DNA of 64,000 nt from Deferribacteres bacterium (GTDB lineage: Bacteria > Zhuqueibacterota > Zhuqueibacteria > Zhuqueibacterales > Geothermadaptataceae). The translations under genes and the position numbers were made by a program. The stretch covers positions 248,001-312,000 of the forward strand of contig JACKDE010000001.1 of the NCBI GenBank assembly GCA_020633675.1, read 5' to 3'. Positions 18,141 to 26,841 of the stretch are shown piece by piece (position 1 is the first letter of the stretch; every line of letters begins with the position of its first letter). Below the pieces are notes generated by a model. It did no database searches. It had not been told where the DNA came from and saw only the letters and a list, made by a program, of their open reading frames with translations.

Positions 18141-18923
18141 ATGGCTTCCATGAAAATGCCCGCAAAAAAATGCTTTGTGATCATTCCGTTCGCCGATGAA
18201 TTCGAAGAGGTGTTCCGGCATGCGATTCTGCCCGCAGCCGAGCAAAAAGGCTACCAGTGCGAACGCCTCAAAGAAGTCTCCGGGCCAATCAACATCATCA
18301 ACGAAATCGTCAGCAATCTTTTTGAAGCGGATTTGGTGGTGGCTGATTTGTCGCGGCTGAATCCGAATGTTTTTTATGAGCTTGGCATTGCGCACGCCGG
18401 GCCACCCTCTGCGCCAACCATTATGATCGCCGAACGCGACGAAAAAATTCCGTTCGATATCAGCGTTTTTCAGGTTCTCAAATATGATCGCGGCTACGAG
18501 GGGATCGTCAATTTGCGCGAGGGACTTGCCCGGCAAATCGAATTTGCCGAAACCCAGCCTCACCTGACGACCAATCCGGTGCAGGATTATTTGTTGAAAA
18601 GAAAATATTTTGGTGCTCAGCGCGCAGCGACCGCAAAAGCGTTTCCCGATCAAAAAGCTCTGCTGGAAGAGCTGCAAGCTGGTCAGCTGCGACTCCAAAT
18701 TTTGTCGACACTTGCTGAAGATAGTGCCTCGAAAACCGGTATGAGCATTACCGAATTGCATCAAAAATTAGCGGTGCTGAAGCGAAAAATGTTGGTGGCT
18801 TTGCTGAATGAGTATTTGCAAGCGGGAGTGTTGGAAAAAAAGAAAGGCGAGAAAACAGTTCGTTGGCTGTTGTCGGAGGCGGGTCAAAAGCTGGAGAAAA
18901 AAATAGGAAGGCGCCATTCTTAA
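18141..18923 (+). CDS. Nucleoside-deoxyribosyltransferase/TIR-like protein with winged-helix tail
   Basis: 260 residues. Residues 11-17 (CFVIIPF) and 63-87 (ADLVVADLSRLNPNVFYE then LGIAHAG, with Glu80) are the hallmarks of the 2-deoxyribosyltransferase/TIR-like Rossmann fold; the Glu matches the nucleophile position of deoxyribosyltransferases. The C-terminal 90 residues (LQILSTLAEDSASKTGMSIT, then LLNEYLQAGVLEKKK) look like a winged helix. Related domains act on nucleosides or NAD and occur as effectors or sensors in defence and signalling systems; the activity here is unknown. I chose ATG 18141 because GGAGA lies six bases upstream; the frame is open further up without a better site. It is divergent from the amidase gene. 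Confidence 0.6.
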   Translation: MASMKMPAKKCFVIIPFADEFEEVFRHAILPAAEQKGYQCERLKEVSGPINIINEIVSNLFEADLVVADLSRLNPNVFYELGIAHAGPPSAPTIMIAERDEKIPFDISVFQVLKYDRGYEGIVNLREGLARQIEFAETQPHLTTNPVQDYLLKRKYFGAQRAATAKAFPDQKALLEELQAGQLRLQILSTLAEDSASKTGMSITELHQKLAVLKRKMLVALLNEYLQAGVLEKKKGEKTVRWLLSEAGQKLEKKIGRRHS

Positions 18924-19380
18924 GGTGGTGCTGTGCAGCAAGGGCAATCCCGGCCCTTCGAACATACTCCAATTTTACGTCCGGAGCGGGACGGGCTGTC
19001 CGTCGGTGCTGGGATGGCGCCTTGCGATTGCCGTGGCAACCAACCCGTGAAAATGTCGCCTTCCTGGCGGGAGTGTCAATCCTGCAAAGAGCATTGTGCA
19101 ACGATCTGCCAAACTTGTTCTCGCTCCTGAGTTGCTGTTCGCCAGCTTGTGATCGTTGCGGATGGCAAGGCTGCCACTTGCGATGCGCCTTTCATTCTGT
19201 TTTCGCGCAGGCATGATCGCGCCCGCTGGTGTCAACAGATCTGTGTTTGATTTGCGTTTTCGCCACATATCTTTCCTCCTTTCAAAAGAGATTGGTGTGC
19301 AAAAAACGGTACATTCCGAGCTCCTTTCTCGATGTACAGTCAATCGTACTGATTTATTCCACCTTTGGTTCGGTTAAAAG
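18924..19380. other. Non-coding stretch with short palindromes
   Basis: No credible gene is seen; short open frames on both strands lack ribosome sites and recognisable sequence. A 10-bp inverted pair AAGGCGCCAT (18908-18917, inside the end of the upstream gene) and ATGGCGCCTT (19014-19023) encloses GC-rich sequence. It may be the remnant of a repeat element. Confidence 0.4.
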
Positions 19381-19440
19381 TCCGTCACAATTGTAAAATC
19401 TTTCCATAGATTACCGCCCGAATCGTCTGCGCGCAGAGAC
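19381..19440 (+). repeat. 60-bp direct repeat, copy 1
   Basis: It matches 20721-20780 at 55 of 60 positions with no gaps (shared core CAATTGTAAAATCTTT and ATAGATTACCGCCCGAATCGT). It ends 197 bases before the start of the HsdR_N-like gene. See copy 2 for the comparison. Confidence 0.9.
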
Positions 19441-19636
19441 GTTGAATTCAAAAGAGCGGAGAATCTGATTGTGATCAGAGTGGAAAGAAAGCAAATGTCG
19501 ATTTCAGGCGTAAGCGTGCGAGATACTTGATGATGAGTTTTTTTTGATATTGTATCTTGGGGAAGAAGTGGTTCACATTTGTTTGGCTAAAAGGTTTTGA
19601 CATTAAAATAATTATTCAAGGATCGTACTGCCAGCG

Positions 19637-20608
19637 ATGAAAAAGCCAAATGACAGAAATCGATTAAAACGTCGGAATATCTTCTGTAGCCTGAATGCTC
19701 TTCGAAATGAGAGGTCAGTTGAGAAGAATTTTGCATATCGCATGGTTGAGTGGCTTGGATATTCAGATGAACAAATTGTGGTAGATGAGTCGATTGAGCA
19801 AATAGCTATTAGAGAAGGGCGAAGGCAAGAACTCTATCGGCCTGATATTGTGCTTTTTGCTTCCGAAAGACCAAGGATAATTATTGAAGTTAAAGCGCCA
19901 AATCGGAACGTGACAGAAGGACACTACCAAGTGGCAAGCTATGCTTTAATGATGAATCAACGATTTGACGACGAGAACCCTATTGCTTATTGCATATTGA
20001 CAAACGGACTTGAGACCTATATCTTTTTTTGGGACCAAGCAATTAATTTGCAGTATCTTGAATTCGGAGACTGGATTGACGGGAATCCGAAAATGCGCTG
20101 GGCAAAAGAGCAGCTAAGCCATGATACTATCAAAAGGCTTGGAAGTATTGAAAATTGGCGAATCGGCGATAGAAAACAAATCGAAGATTTAATGGCTTTG
20201 GTCGAGGGTAATGCTATCTCTATGGGAGCGATCTGGCGGCTATTTATGACTGCAAATGCTTACCCTCAGTCACTGGGCGTGTTCCTGGAGTTTCCTTGGC
20301 ATCGCAAAATCTATTCGGAGCTTGTTGATCTTGGTCTTATTTTTCCAGAGACCCCAAACGAATTGCATTACCAAAGGCTTATACAGAGTCAAGAGTATAC
20401 AAGATTTCACCACTGGGAAGGTATTTCCTTTAGCCTTACTCGCATTGGCTTTGAACTTGTGAAGAAAATGCTATCATCACCTGAACTACTGCGGCGCTAT
20501 CGTTTAGACCAGAATCGAATTAAGTCAGTTATTATTGTCATTTCTTCACCCGAAAACGCCAAAATATATGCAAAAAGACTGCAAATGCTTGGGATAGAAA
20601 CGAGTTGA
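19637..20608 (+). CDS. HsdR_N-like PD-(D/E)XK protein, stand-alone
   Basis: 323 residues. Residues 20-125 match the N-terminal nuclease domain of type I restriction R subunits. The catalytic pattern is visible as Asp70 (YRPDIVLF) and Glu84-x-Lys86 (IIIEVKAP), with an upstream Glu-containing helix. The C-terminal 200 residues do not look like a helicase and I do not recognise them. No HsdM, HsdS or motor gene lies nearby, so this is not a type I system as it stands. It could be a stand-alone nuclease or an immunity protein. The gene is visibly more AT-rich than its neighbours, which suggests transfer. It is bracketed by the two 60-bp repeats. Confidence 0.72.
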   Translation: MKKPNDRNRLKRRNIFCSLNALRNERSVEKNFAYRMVEWLGYSDEQIVVDESIEQIAIREGRRQELYRPDIVLFASERPRIIIEVKAPNRNVTEGHYQVASYALMMNQRFDDENPIAYCILTNGLETYIFFWDQAINLQYLEFGDWIDGNPKMRWAKEQLSHDTIKRLGSIENWRIGDRKQIEDLMALVEGNAISMGAIWRLFMTANAYPQSLGVFLEFPWHRKIYSELVDLGLIFPETPNELHYQRLIQSQEYTRFHHWEGISFSLTRIGFELVKKMLSSPELLRRYRLDQNRIKSVIIVISSPENAKIYAKRLQMLGIETS

Positions 20609-20720
20609 TGACGACCGTTAAAATGTGTTTATTAAGAGTTGGGTATAATACCCTGCTGCTTGCGGCGGGGATAGGAATTTGAGGGCGTCGCAACTTTTAT
20701 TCAAAAAGTGTAGTTGGGAA

Positions 20721-20780
20721 TCCTTCACAATTGTAAAATCTTTTCATAGATTACCGCCCGAATCGTTCGCGCGCAGAGGC
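20721..20780 (+). repeat. 60-bp direct repeat, copy 2
   Basis: Five mismatches against 19381-19440, 1340 bases apart, same orientation. It ends 205 bases before the start of the ClpP-like gene, almost the same distance as copy 1 from its gene. Weaker similarity continues after both copies (TGGAAAGA followed by A-rich sequence, later TTGATA with TTGTAT), so the duplicated unit may be a promoter/leader region rather than a simple insertion footprint. Confidence 0.9.
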
Positions 20781-20985
20781 CGATGTGGAAAGATTCAAAA
20801 AATGATGTGGTGAAGCTGTTGATAATTTTGTATATTAGACGCTTGAAATTGCAAGTTTTGCGATCATTTTTAGTGACTGTCGGGCTTTGTACACAACTCA
20901 AATCGAAAGAAAAATATTTGCGATTTGAACTCAATGGATGCCCGCGGTTGCCTTCTCTGTAGTTCAAATATTCTTAGGAGTTGAG

Positions 20986-21576
20986 ATGTACGTTTTTAGC
21001 ACAGCGGAAAAAAACACGGACAAAGAAAAAACCGAGCATCCGAAAATTTCGGATAAGCTTTTTGAAACACGCAGCGTTTTTATTTGTGGTGAAATCAACC
21101 AGAAATTGGCTCGCGAAGTGATGATGCAATTGGTGGCGCTGGCAGCTGATTCCGATGATGATATCACCATTTACCTGAACTCACAGGGCGGCCATGTCGA
21201 AGCCGGTGACACCATTCATGACATGATTAAGTTCGTGAAGCCGAAGGTGAAGATCATCGGTACGGGCTGGGTTGCCAGCGCCGGGACGCACATTTTTCTA
21301 TCAGTACCGAAAGAGAACCGCCTGAGCCTGCCAAATACACGGTTTTTGATTCACCAACCGATGGGCGGCGTCGGTGGTCAGGCAGCTGACATCAAGATCG
21401 AAGCGCAGGAAATTATCAAGATGCGCAAAAGGCTGAACAGCATCATCGCCGAGCAAACCGGTCAACCGCTCGAAAAAGTCGAGCAGGATACCGACCGCAA
21501 TTATTGGATGAGCGCCACCGAGGCGATCGAGTACGGTTTGGTCAGCAAAATCATTTCGTCCTCAGACGAAGTTTAA
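20986..21576 (+). CDS. ClpP-like serine protease with Asn at the catalytic Asp position
   Basis: 196 residues with the ClpP fold throughout: YLNSQGGHVEAGDTIHDMI, the nucleophile motif GWVASAG (Ser98), LPNTRFLIHQPMGG (His123) and the dimer helix QAADIKIEAQEI. The third triad residue lies in the segment DTDRNYWMSATEA; aligned with E. coli ClpP (DTERDRFLSAPEA) the Asp is Asn172. Asn at this place is known in Listeria ClpP1, which needs a partner ClpP for good activity. No clpX or clpA lies nearby. The ATG at 20986 is set by a TAGGAG site; the frame stays open for 16 codons upstream without a site. A terminator follows. Confidence 0.85.
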   Translation: MYVFSTAEKNTDKEKTEHPKISDKLFETRSVFICGEINQKLAREVMMQLVALAADSDDDITIYLNSQGGHVEAGDTIHDMIKFVKPKVKIIGTGWVASAGTHIFLSVPKENRLSLPNTRFLIHQPMGGVGGQAADIKIEAQEIIKMRKRLNSIIAEQTGQPLEKVEQDTDRNYWMSATEAIEYGLVSKIISSSDEV

Positions 21577-21604
21577 CCTGCGCATTGTCGGAAACGCTTA
21601 TTGG

Positions 21605-21643
21605 AAAGCAGTGTTTGGCGATGTCGCCTGCACTGCTTTTTTT
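21605..21643 (+). terminator. Rho-independent terminator after clpP-like gene
   Basis: Stem AAAGCAGTG (21605-21613) pairs with CACTGCTTT (21631-21639), with an inner GGCGA/TCGCC helix, followed by a run of seven T residues. It ends the clpP-like transcript just before the DAHP synthase gene. Confidence 0.9.
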
Positions 21644-21660
21644 GTTTCATTAGCTGAGTC

Positions 21661-23085
21661 ATGCGGCCCGAGGTGGCGGCGAGAGTGAACATCAATGAAT
21701 TTAACATGTTGAAGATGACCAAAACAGCAGAGCAAAAAACGCGAGGGGAGTGGGCAGTCGATAGCTGGCAGCGCTATCGGGTGGTTCAGCAGCCGGAGTA
21801 CCCGGACGTAGAAGCGTATCATAGCGTTTTGCAAAAAATCCACACCTTCCCGCCACTGGTTTCGATTGGCGAAGTCGAAAAGCTGCGTGCTAAAATTGCC
21901 GACGCCAGCGCAGGGCGCGCGTTTGTGCTGCAAGGCGGCGACTGTGCAGAACGCTTTATCGACTGCAATGAGCACATGATCGCCAACCGGTTGAAGATTT
22001 TGCTGCAGATGAGCGTGATTTTGACCTATGGCATCCGCATGCCCATCATCAAAGTCGGCCGGATCGCCGGGCAATACGCCAAACCGCGCTCAAAAAACAA
22101 CGAACATGTCAATGGGCTCGATATCCCGAGCTATCGCGGCGACTGCGTCAATTCGTTTGAGCCGGATCCGTTGGCGCGAGTGGCGGATCCCCAACGCCTG
22201 CTGCAGAGCTACTACTACTCATCCATGACCCTGAATTACATCCGCGCGATGATCGATGGCGGCTTTGCCGATTTGCATCATCCGTATCACTGGAACTTGC
22301 ATTCGATCGAGCAGACCAAAAAATGGCCGGCCTACCGCAATGTCGTCGATCGCATTCTCGATGCGGTGAATTTTATGGAAGCATTTGGCGGCACCCGTCC
22401 GGAATCGCTCGGCAAAGTCGATTTCTACGTATCGCATGAAGGCTTGCTGTTGGGATACGAAGAAGCGCTGACGCGCAAAGATCCTGTCAGCGGGCGCTAT
22501 TACAACCTCGGTGCGCACACTGTTTGGATCGGTGATCGCACGCGTGCCATCGACGGCGCGCACGTTGAATATTTTCGCGGCATCGCCAATCCGGTTGGCA
22601 TCAAGGTCGGGCCAGGGTGCGAAGCCGATGAATTGCTGGAACTGCTTGCTGTGCTCAATCCGAAAAACGAGCCTGGCCGTATAATTTTGATCACGCGATT
22701 TGGCATAAACCATGTCGAGCAAAAATTGCCGCAGGTGGTGCAGGCGGTGCAAAAAGCTGGTTTCCAGGTTGCATGGAGCTGCGATCCGATGCATGGCAAT
22801 ATTATCTCATCCAACGGCAATCGCAAAACCCGCGATTTTTCCGATATTCTCACCGAATTTCAACACTGCTTTCGCATCCACAAAGAGCTTGAGAGTTTTT
22901 TGGCGGGCGCGCATTTTGAGTTGACCGGCGAAGATGTAACCGAATGCATCGGTGGTGCAGTTGAACTCAAAGATGACGACCTGGCCAAAAATTACGAGAC
23001 CTACTGCGACCCGCGCCTGAATTATGCGCAGAGTCTTGAAATCGCTTTTTTGATCACCCAGCTTTTTCAGGAAAATAACGCCTGA
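21661..23085 (+). CDS. Class II DAHP synthase (shikimate pathway entry)
   Basis: 474 residues, the usual length of plant-type 3-deoxy-7-phosphoheptulonate synthases, which condense phosphoenolpyruvate with erythrose 4-phosphate. Family motifs are WAVDSWQRYRVVQQPEY, FVLQGGDCAERF, VGRIAGQYAKPRS, the Arg/His-rich metal and substrate segments FYVSHEGLLLGYEEALTR and HTVWIGDRTR, and WSCDPMHGN near residue 375. Two later ATG codons, 21706 and 21715, could be the true start, because the conserved part begins just after them; no upstream site decides it. The gene stands alone after a terminator, and the nitroreductase gene follows at 34 bases. Confidence 0.93.
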   Translation: MRPEVAARVNINEFNMLKMTKTAEQKTRGEWAVDSWQRYRVVQQPEYPDVEAYHSVLQKIHTFPPLVSIGEVEKLRAKIADASAGRAFVLQGGDCAERFIDCNEHMIANRLKILLQMSVILTYGIRMPIIKVGRIAGQYAKPRSKNNEHVNGLDIPSYRGDCVNSFEPDPLARVADPQRLLQSYYYSSMTLNYIRAMIDGGFADLHHPYHWNLHSIEQTKKWPAYRNVVDRILDAVNFMEAFGGTRPESLGKVDFYVSHEGLLLGYEEALTRKDPVSGRYYNLGAHTVWIGDRTRAIDGAHVEYFRGIANPVGIKVGPGCEADELLELLAVLNPKNEPGRIILITRFGINHVEQKLPQVVQAVQKAGFQVAWSCDPMHGNIISSNGNRKTRDFSDILTEFQHCFRIHKELESFLAGAHFELTGEDVTECIGGAVELKDDDLAKNYETYCDPRLNYAQSLEIAFLITQLFQENNA

Positions 23086-23118
23086 ATCAGCCCAAAATTT
23101 CCGAAAGGCGAGCCGATC

Positions 23119-23787
23119 ATGAAAAAGTATCCATTTGTCCCGCTTAACGATTTCCCCGAAACTTCGCCCGAGAGCATGCAACAACGGGTCGACGCATTTT
23201 ACCAGTACATGCGCACGCGCAGAACGGTGCGCGACTTTTCCAGCCGCCCGGTTTCACGCGAAGTGATCGAAAAATGCCTGCTGATCGCTGGCACGGCACC
23301 AAACGGCGCCAACCGCCAGCCATGGCATTTCGTCGTAATCAGCGATCCAAAAATCAAAAAGGTGATCCGGGAAGCGGCAGAGGAAGAAGAGCGCGAATTT
23401 TATCGCAATCGTGCCCCGCAGGACTGGCTCGATGCGCTGGCACCGCTCGGCACCGATGAAAACAAGCCTTTTCTCGAGACCGCGCCATACCTGATTGCGA
23501 TTTTTGCGCAGAGCTACGAGCCGCTGCCGGCTGGCGGTAAAGCTAAAAATTACTACGTGCAGGAGTCGGTTGGTATCGCAACCGGTTTTCTCATCACCGC
23601 CCTGCACCAAGCCGGGCTGGCGACGCTCACCCACACACCCAGTCCGATGGGCTTTTTGAACGAGATTCTCGATCGCCCCGCGCATGAGCGCCCATACATG
23701 CTTTTGGTGGTTGGCTATCCGGCCAGCGACGCCCGCGTTCCAGCGATTACCAAAAAGTCACTTGACGAAATCGCGACGTTTTTGTAG
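23119..23787 (+). CDS. Nitroreductase-family FMN oxidoreductase
   Basis: 222 residues. The N-terminal RTRRTVRDFSSRPVSREVIE and the FMN-binding segment GTAPNGANRQPWHFVVI are classical nitroreductase motifs; LVVGYPASDA near the end is the second FMN contact. These enzymes use NAD(P)H to reduce nitroaromatics, quinones or iodotyrosine-like substrates; the physiological substrate here is unknown. AAGGCGAG precedes the ATG. It probably shares a transcript with the DAHP synthase upstream. Confidence 0.9.
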   Translation: MKKYPFVPLNDFPETSPESMQQRVDAFYQYMRTRRTVRDFSSRPVSREVIEKCLLIAGTAPNGANRQPWHFVVISDPKIKKVIREAAEEEEREFYRNRAPQDWLDALAPLGTDENKPFLETAPYLIAIFAQSYEPLPAGGKAKNYYVQESVGIATGFLITALHQAGLATLTHTPSPMGFLNEILDRPAHERPYMLLVVGYPASDARVPAITKKSLDEIATFL

Positions 23788-23826
23788 CCGAAGTCGCCCG
23801 CTTATTTCGAAACGGATCATTCACCC

Positions 23827-24774
23827 ATGCAAGCACAGAAAACGGCCTTGCAAGCTCAAAAAATCGCTCAAAAGATGGTCAGTACCATCCAAGGGCATGC
23901 GAAACTGTGGATCGAACGTGTAAGAGCCTATGCTCAGGCGCTCTACTATCGCATCGACGAGCACCACTTGTTCATGTTTTCGTCGGGACTGGCGTTCTCG
24001 CTTCTGCTGTGTATCATCCCGCTGGTGCTGATCATTTTTTTTGTGCTGGGCAACGTACTCGATTCGGCGGCGGTGCGGGCGCAGCTCAATTTTTTTATCG
24101 ATAGCTCCATCCCGGATACCAGCACGGCAGATTTTGTGAAGGAACTGGTGAACACCCGCGTGCAGGAAGTGGTCGCGAGCAAAAAGATTGCGGGCTGGGT
24201 AGGAGGCTTCGGGTTGCTTTTCGCGGCCAGCGGTTGGTTTACCGGCATGCGCACTGTGCTCAATCTCATTTATCAGGTGAAGAATGCGGCCAGCACCGTG
24301 CGCGGCAAGCTCAAAGACCTCGGTATGGTGCTCTTCGTCGTGCTGCTCTTTGTGGTATCGCTGACATTCTTGCCGGCAATTGATTTGCTGAAAAACCTTG
24401 CCGAACAATTGCCGATTGCCGGGCAAATCGAAGTTGGAGCATTGCAAGGGCGGATGCTGCAGCTCCTGTCGTTGCTGGGTTTCGGCTGCGTCAACTTTAT
24501 CATATTTTTGTTGATTCCCGACCAGAATCCGCCCAGGCGTGCGGTGTTGATGAGCGCGCTGTGGGCGACGATTTTGCAAGAGTTGTCCCGGCAGGCATTC
24601 AGCTATTATTTGCTGGAATTTTCAACCTGGGGCAAAATCTATGGCGCATACGCTGTCATGGTAATCGTTGCATTTTGGCTCTATTTCTCTGCGCTGATCA
24701 TGCTGGTTGCGGCAGAGATCGGGCAAATCTACCGCGAACGCCTGCAGGCTGCTGAAACCAGTCCGCAGAAATGA
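23827..24774 (+). CDS. YihY/UPF0761-family integral membrane protein
   Basis: 315 residues with about six membrane segments (MFSSGLAFSLLLCIIPLVLI, LGMVLFVVLLFVVSLTFLPA, LLSLLGFGCVNFIIFLLIP and GAYAVMVIVAFWLYFSALIM, among others). The pattern LFMFSSGLAFSLLLCIIPL near residue 50 and the Ala/Tyr-rich last segments match the YihY family, once called ribonuclease BN in error. The function is unresolved. It has a charged N-terminal extension of about 30 residues, and the C-terminus is predicted cytosolic. Confidence 0.82.
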   Translation: MQAQKTALQAQKIAQKMVSTIQGHAKLWIERVRAYAQALYYRIDEHHLFMFSSGLAFSLLLCIIPLVLIIFFVLGNVLDSAAVRAQLNFFIDSSIPDTSTADFVKELVNTRVQEVVASKKIAGWVGGFGLLFAASGWFTGMRTVLNLIYQVKNAASTVRGKLKDLGMVLFVVLLFVVSLTFLPAIDLLKNLAEQLPIAGQIEVGALQGRMLQLLSLLGFGCVNFIIFLLIPDQNPPRRAVLMSALWATILQELSRQAFSYYLLEFSTWGKIYGAYAVMVIVAFWLYFSALIMLVAAEIGQIYRERLQAAETSPQK

Positions 24775-25016
24775 AATCAATCGACCATGTCAAATTGAAT
24801 TTTGACGCTCCGGCCAATATTTTGGTACAGATTTAAATGAGACACACTACTGAATTTCGGTCGATATCCTTTTCGGAGGCGCTGGAATTAGTGTATCATC
24901 AATCCGGAAGGTGATTGAACCTTTTGGCATAACAAAAGTACTGCAAATAGTGGATGTACCATCTGTCATTTTTCTGGCGATAGTGTCTTTTTGAAGACGA
25001 AGCGAAGGAGGGAGAC

Positions 25017-25391
25017 ATGGACCAGCATGTCAGAATTCTTGGTGTACTGTATATCGCTTTCAATTTGATCGCGCTCGCAGTCGCTGCATTGATTTTTTTG
25101 ATTCTCACCGGCGCCGGTGTGTTGTCTGGTGATGCGGAAGCTTTATTTATCACCTCGACAGTGGGTATGGTTATCGGTCTGTTTCTCGGCATGCTTTCTC
25201 TGCCCGGCATCGTTGCGGGTATTGGGCTGTTAAAGCGTCGCGAATGGGGGCGGATTTTGGCATTAATATTGGGCGTGCTCAACCTGCTGAACATTCCGTT
25301 TGGTACATTGCTGGGGCTTTATTCACTTTGGGTGCTCGCCAACCAGGAAACCATCAATCTGTTCCGCCGCGCCCGCATGGCAACGCCATGA
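25017..25391 (+). CDS. Small membrane protein with four hydrophobic segments (unknown)
   Basis: 124 residues, almost all hydrophobic. Segments lie at about 10-35, 45-70, 80-95 and 95-115, with a short polar turn (LLKRREWGR) between the second and third. The pattern resembles small uncharacterised families that sit in the cytoplasmic membrane. A strong GGAGGGAG site precedes the ATG at 25017. It overlaps no neighbour; the M28 peptidase gene begins 41 bases later. Confidence 0.7.
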   Translation: MDQHVRILGVLYIAFNLIALAVAALIFLILTGAGVLSGDAEALFITSTVGMVIGLFLGMLSLPGIVAGIGLLKRREWGRILALILGVLNLLNIPFGTLLGLYSLWVLANQETINLFRRARMATP

Positions 25392-25431
25392 AACGCACCC
25401 AGACAACTCAATTCGAATAAGGTGGTTTCCG

Positions 25432-26376
25432 ATGCCGATCGTGCCACACATTCCAACCTATTTAAAGGCCGTCAATCAGCCGCGGTTGGCAATGGATCTG
25501 ATTTATCTCGCAAAAGATCCACTTCTGTGCCGCACACTCAACCATTCGTTGCCGGGCCATACCAAATCGACGCTACAGATGGCGGATGATTACATCATGA
25601 AGTGCCTCGCCGGGCTTGGTTTCGGCTTTGAGCAGGTTGCCGTGCCAGTGCAGGCTTTCCAGGCCGACCACACTGTCCCGCATGGATTTCGCAAGCCATT
25701 GCCATGGGAGCCTGTCTATAACGCAATGAATCTCTATTTTATAAAACGCGGTGTCTCACATCCGCAAGAATTGATTTTGCTGCTCGCGCACAAAGATTCG
25801 CAAAGCTGGCTACCCTGTGCGCCCGGCGCGTACGATAATGCTTCCGGCACCATCGCGCTGATGGAAATCGCCCGCGTGCTTTCCGGCTACGCGAGCAAAC
25901 GCAGCATTTGGCTGCTGTTTTGCAATGAAGAGCATTGGCCATGGACCAGCGTGGCAGCAGCACAAGCGCTGGCTACCTCGGACTATCGTGCGCTGGCTGT
26001 GCTCAATCTCGACAGTCTTGCTGGCAAAGCCCGTCATGGCGATCCCCCTGCCAATGTTACCCGATTTTCAACGCCGGAAGGAGAAGCGTTGGCCGATCTG
26101 ATGATCGCACTCAACGATCAGCTTGGATTGAAAATGATACAGCAAAAATACCTTTGCGAAATGCCGAATGATGATGACGGCTCGTTCATCCATGCCGGTA
26201 TTCCAACTGCGGTGATGAGCATCGGAAGCTACCCATACAGCGAGCCCAATTACCACAAAATGTCGGACATTGCCGAGCACGTCGACCTGGATAATCTGGG
26301 TTTGGCGGTGCAATTGAATTTGGCAACGGTGCTTCATCTCGATGAACATGGCAGCGCTGCAATGCTTCCGGCTTGA
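25432..26376 (+). CDS. M28-family zinc peptidase-like protein
   Basis: 314 residues. M28 metal and catalytic residues are in order: LAHKDS (His, Asp), GAYDNASGTIALME (bridging Asp), CNEEHWPW (catalytic Glu pair), LNLDSLAG (Asp) and NYHKMSDI (His). M28 enzymes are aminopeptidases or glutaminyl cyclases with two zinc ions. No signal peptide is seen, so it is probably cytosolic. The ATG at 25432 has AAGGTGG six bases upstream; a longer open frame from 25300 overlaps the previous gene and has no site. The preferred substrate cannot be read. Confidence 0.82.
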   Translation: MPIVPHIPTYLKAVNQPRLAMDLIYLAKDPLLCRTLNHSLPGHTKSTLQMADDYIMKCLAGLGFGFEQVAVPVQAFQADHTVPHGFRKPLPWEPVYNAMNLYFIKRGVSHPQELILLLAHKDSQSWLPCAPGAYDNASGTIALMEIARVLSGYASKRSIWLLFCNEEHWPWTSVAAAQALATSDYRALAVLNLDSLAGKARHGDPPANVTRFSTPEGEALADLMIALNDQLGLKMIQQKYLCEMPNDDDGSFIHAGIPTAVMSIGSYPYSEPNYHKMSDIAEHVDLDNLGLAVQLNLATVLHLDEHGSAAMLPA

Positions 26377-26395
26377 ATCAGCTTGAGGAGAACTC

Positions 26396-26797
26396 ATGTT
26401 TTATCTAAAGCTCTATTTGCTGACCGTACCAGTCTTTTTCCTGATCGATCTGTTGTGGCTGGGCGTGGTCGCACGTGGTTTCTATCGCAGCAATCTCGGT
26501 CATGTTTTAAGCCCGGAAGTAAACTGGGCTGCCGCAATTCTGTTCTATTTGATGTACATTGTAGGCATTCTGATTTTCGCTGTTGTGCCCGCACTGAATA
26601 GCAACAGTCTGTCGAAGGCAGCGTTGTGGGGGGCGTTGTTTGGCTTCTTTACCTACGCCACCTACGATTTAACCAATCTGGCAACGCTCAAGGACTGGCC
26701 GATTAAAGTTGTGGTCGTCGATGTGCTGTGGGGGACGGTTTTGTGCCTGGCCGTGGCTTCGGCAAGCTACCTGATCGGTGCCTGGCTGCGCAGCTAA
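26396..26797 (+). CDS. DUF2177-family membrane protein
   Basis: 133 residues with four membrane segments (LYLLTVPVFFLIDLLWLGVV, AILFYLMYIVGILIFAVVPA, AALWGALFGFFTYATYDLTN and VVDVLWGTVLCLAVASASYL). The segments DLLWLGVVARGFY, FFTYATYDLTNLATL and DWPIKVVVVDVLWG are characteristic of DUF2177. The function is unknown. A GAGGAG site lies just before the ATG. Confidence 0.88.
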   Translation: MFYLKLYLLTVPVFFLIDLLWLGVVARGFYRSNLGHVLSPEVNWAAAILFYLMYIVGILIFAVVPALNSNSLSKAALWGALFGFFTYATYDLTNLATLKDWPIKVVVVDVLWGTVLCLAVASASYLIGAWLRS

Positions 26798-26841
26798 ATT
26801 TCTCCTTTGAACTGATATATTTGTAAAAGCGGATTGGGTAT

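Noticed and set aside
18863..19216. Frame of 117 codons after the TIR-like gene
   Set aside because: It overlaps the end of a supported gene, has no ribosome site and no recognisable protein sequence.
18975..19343. Minus-strand frame of 122 codons
   Set aside because: No ribosome site, composition unlike nearby genes, no family match.
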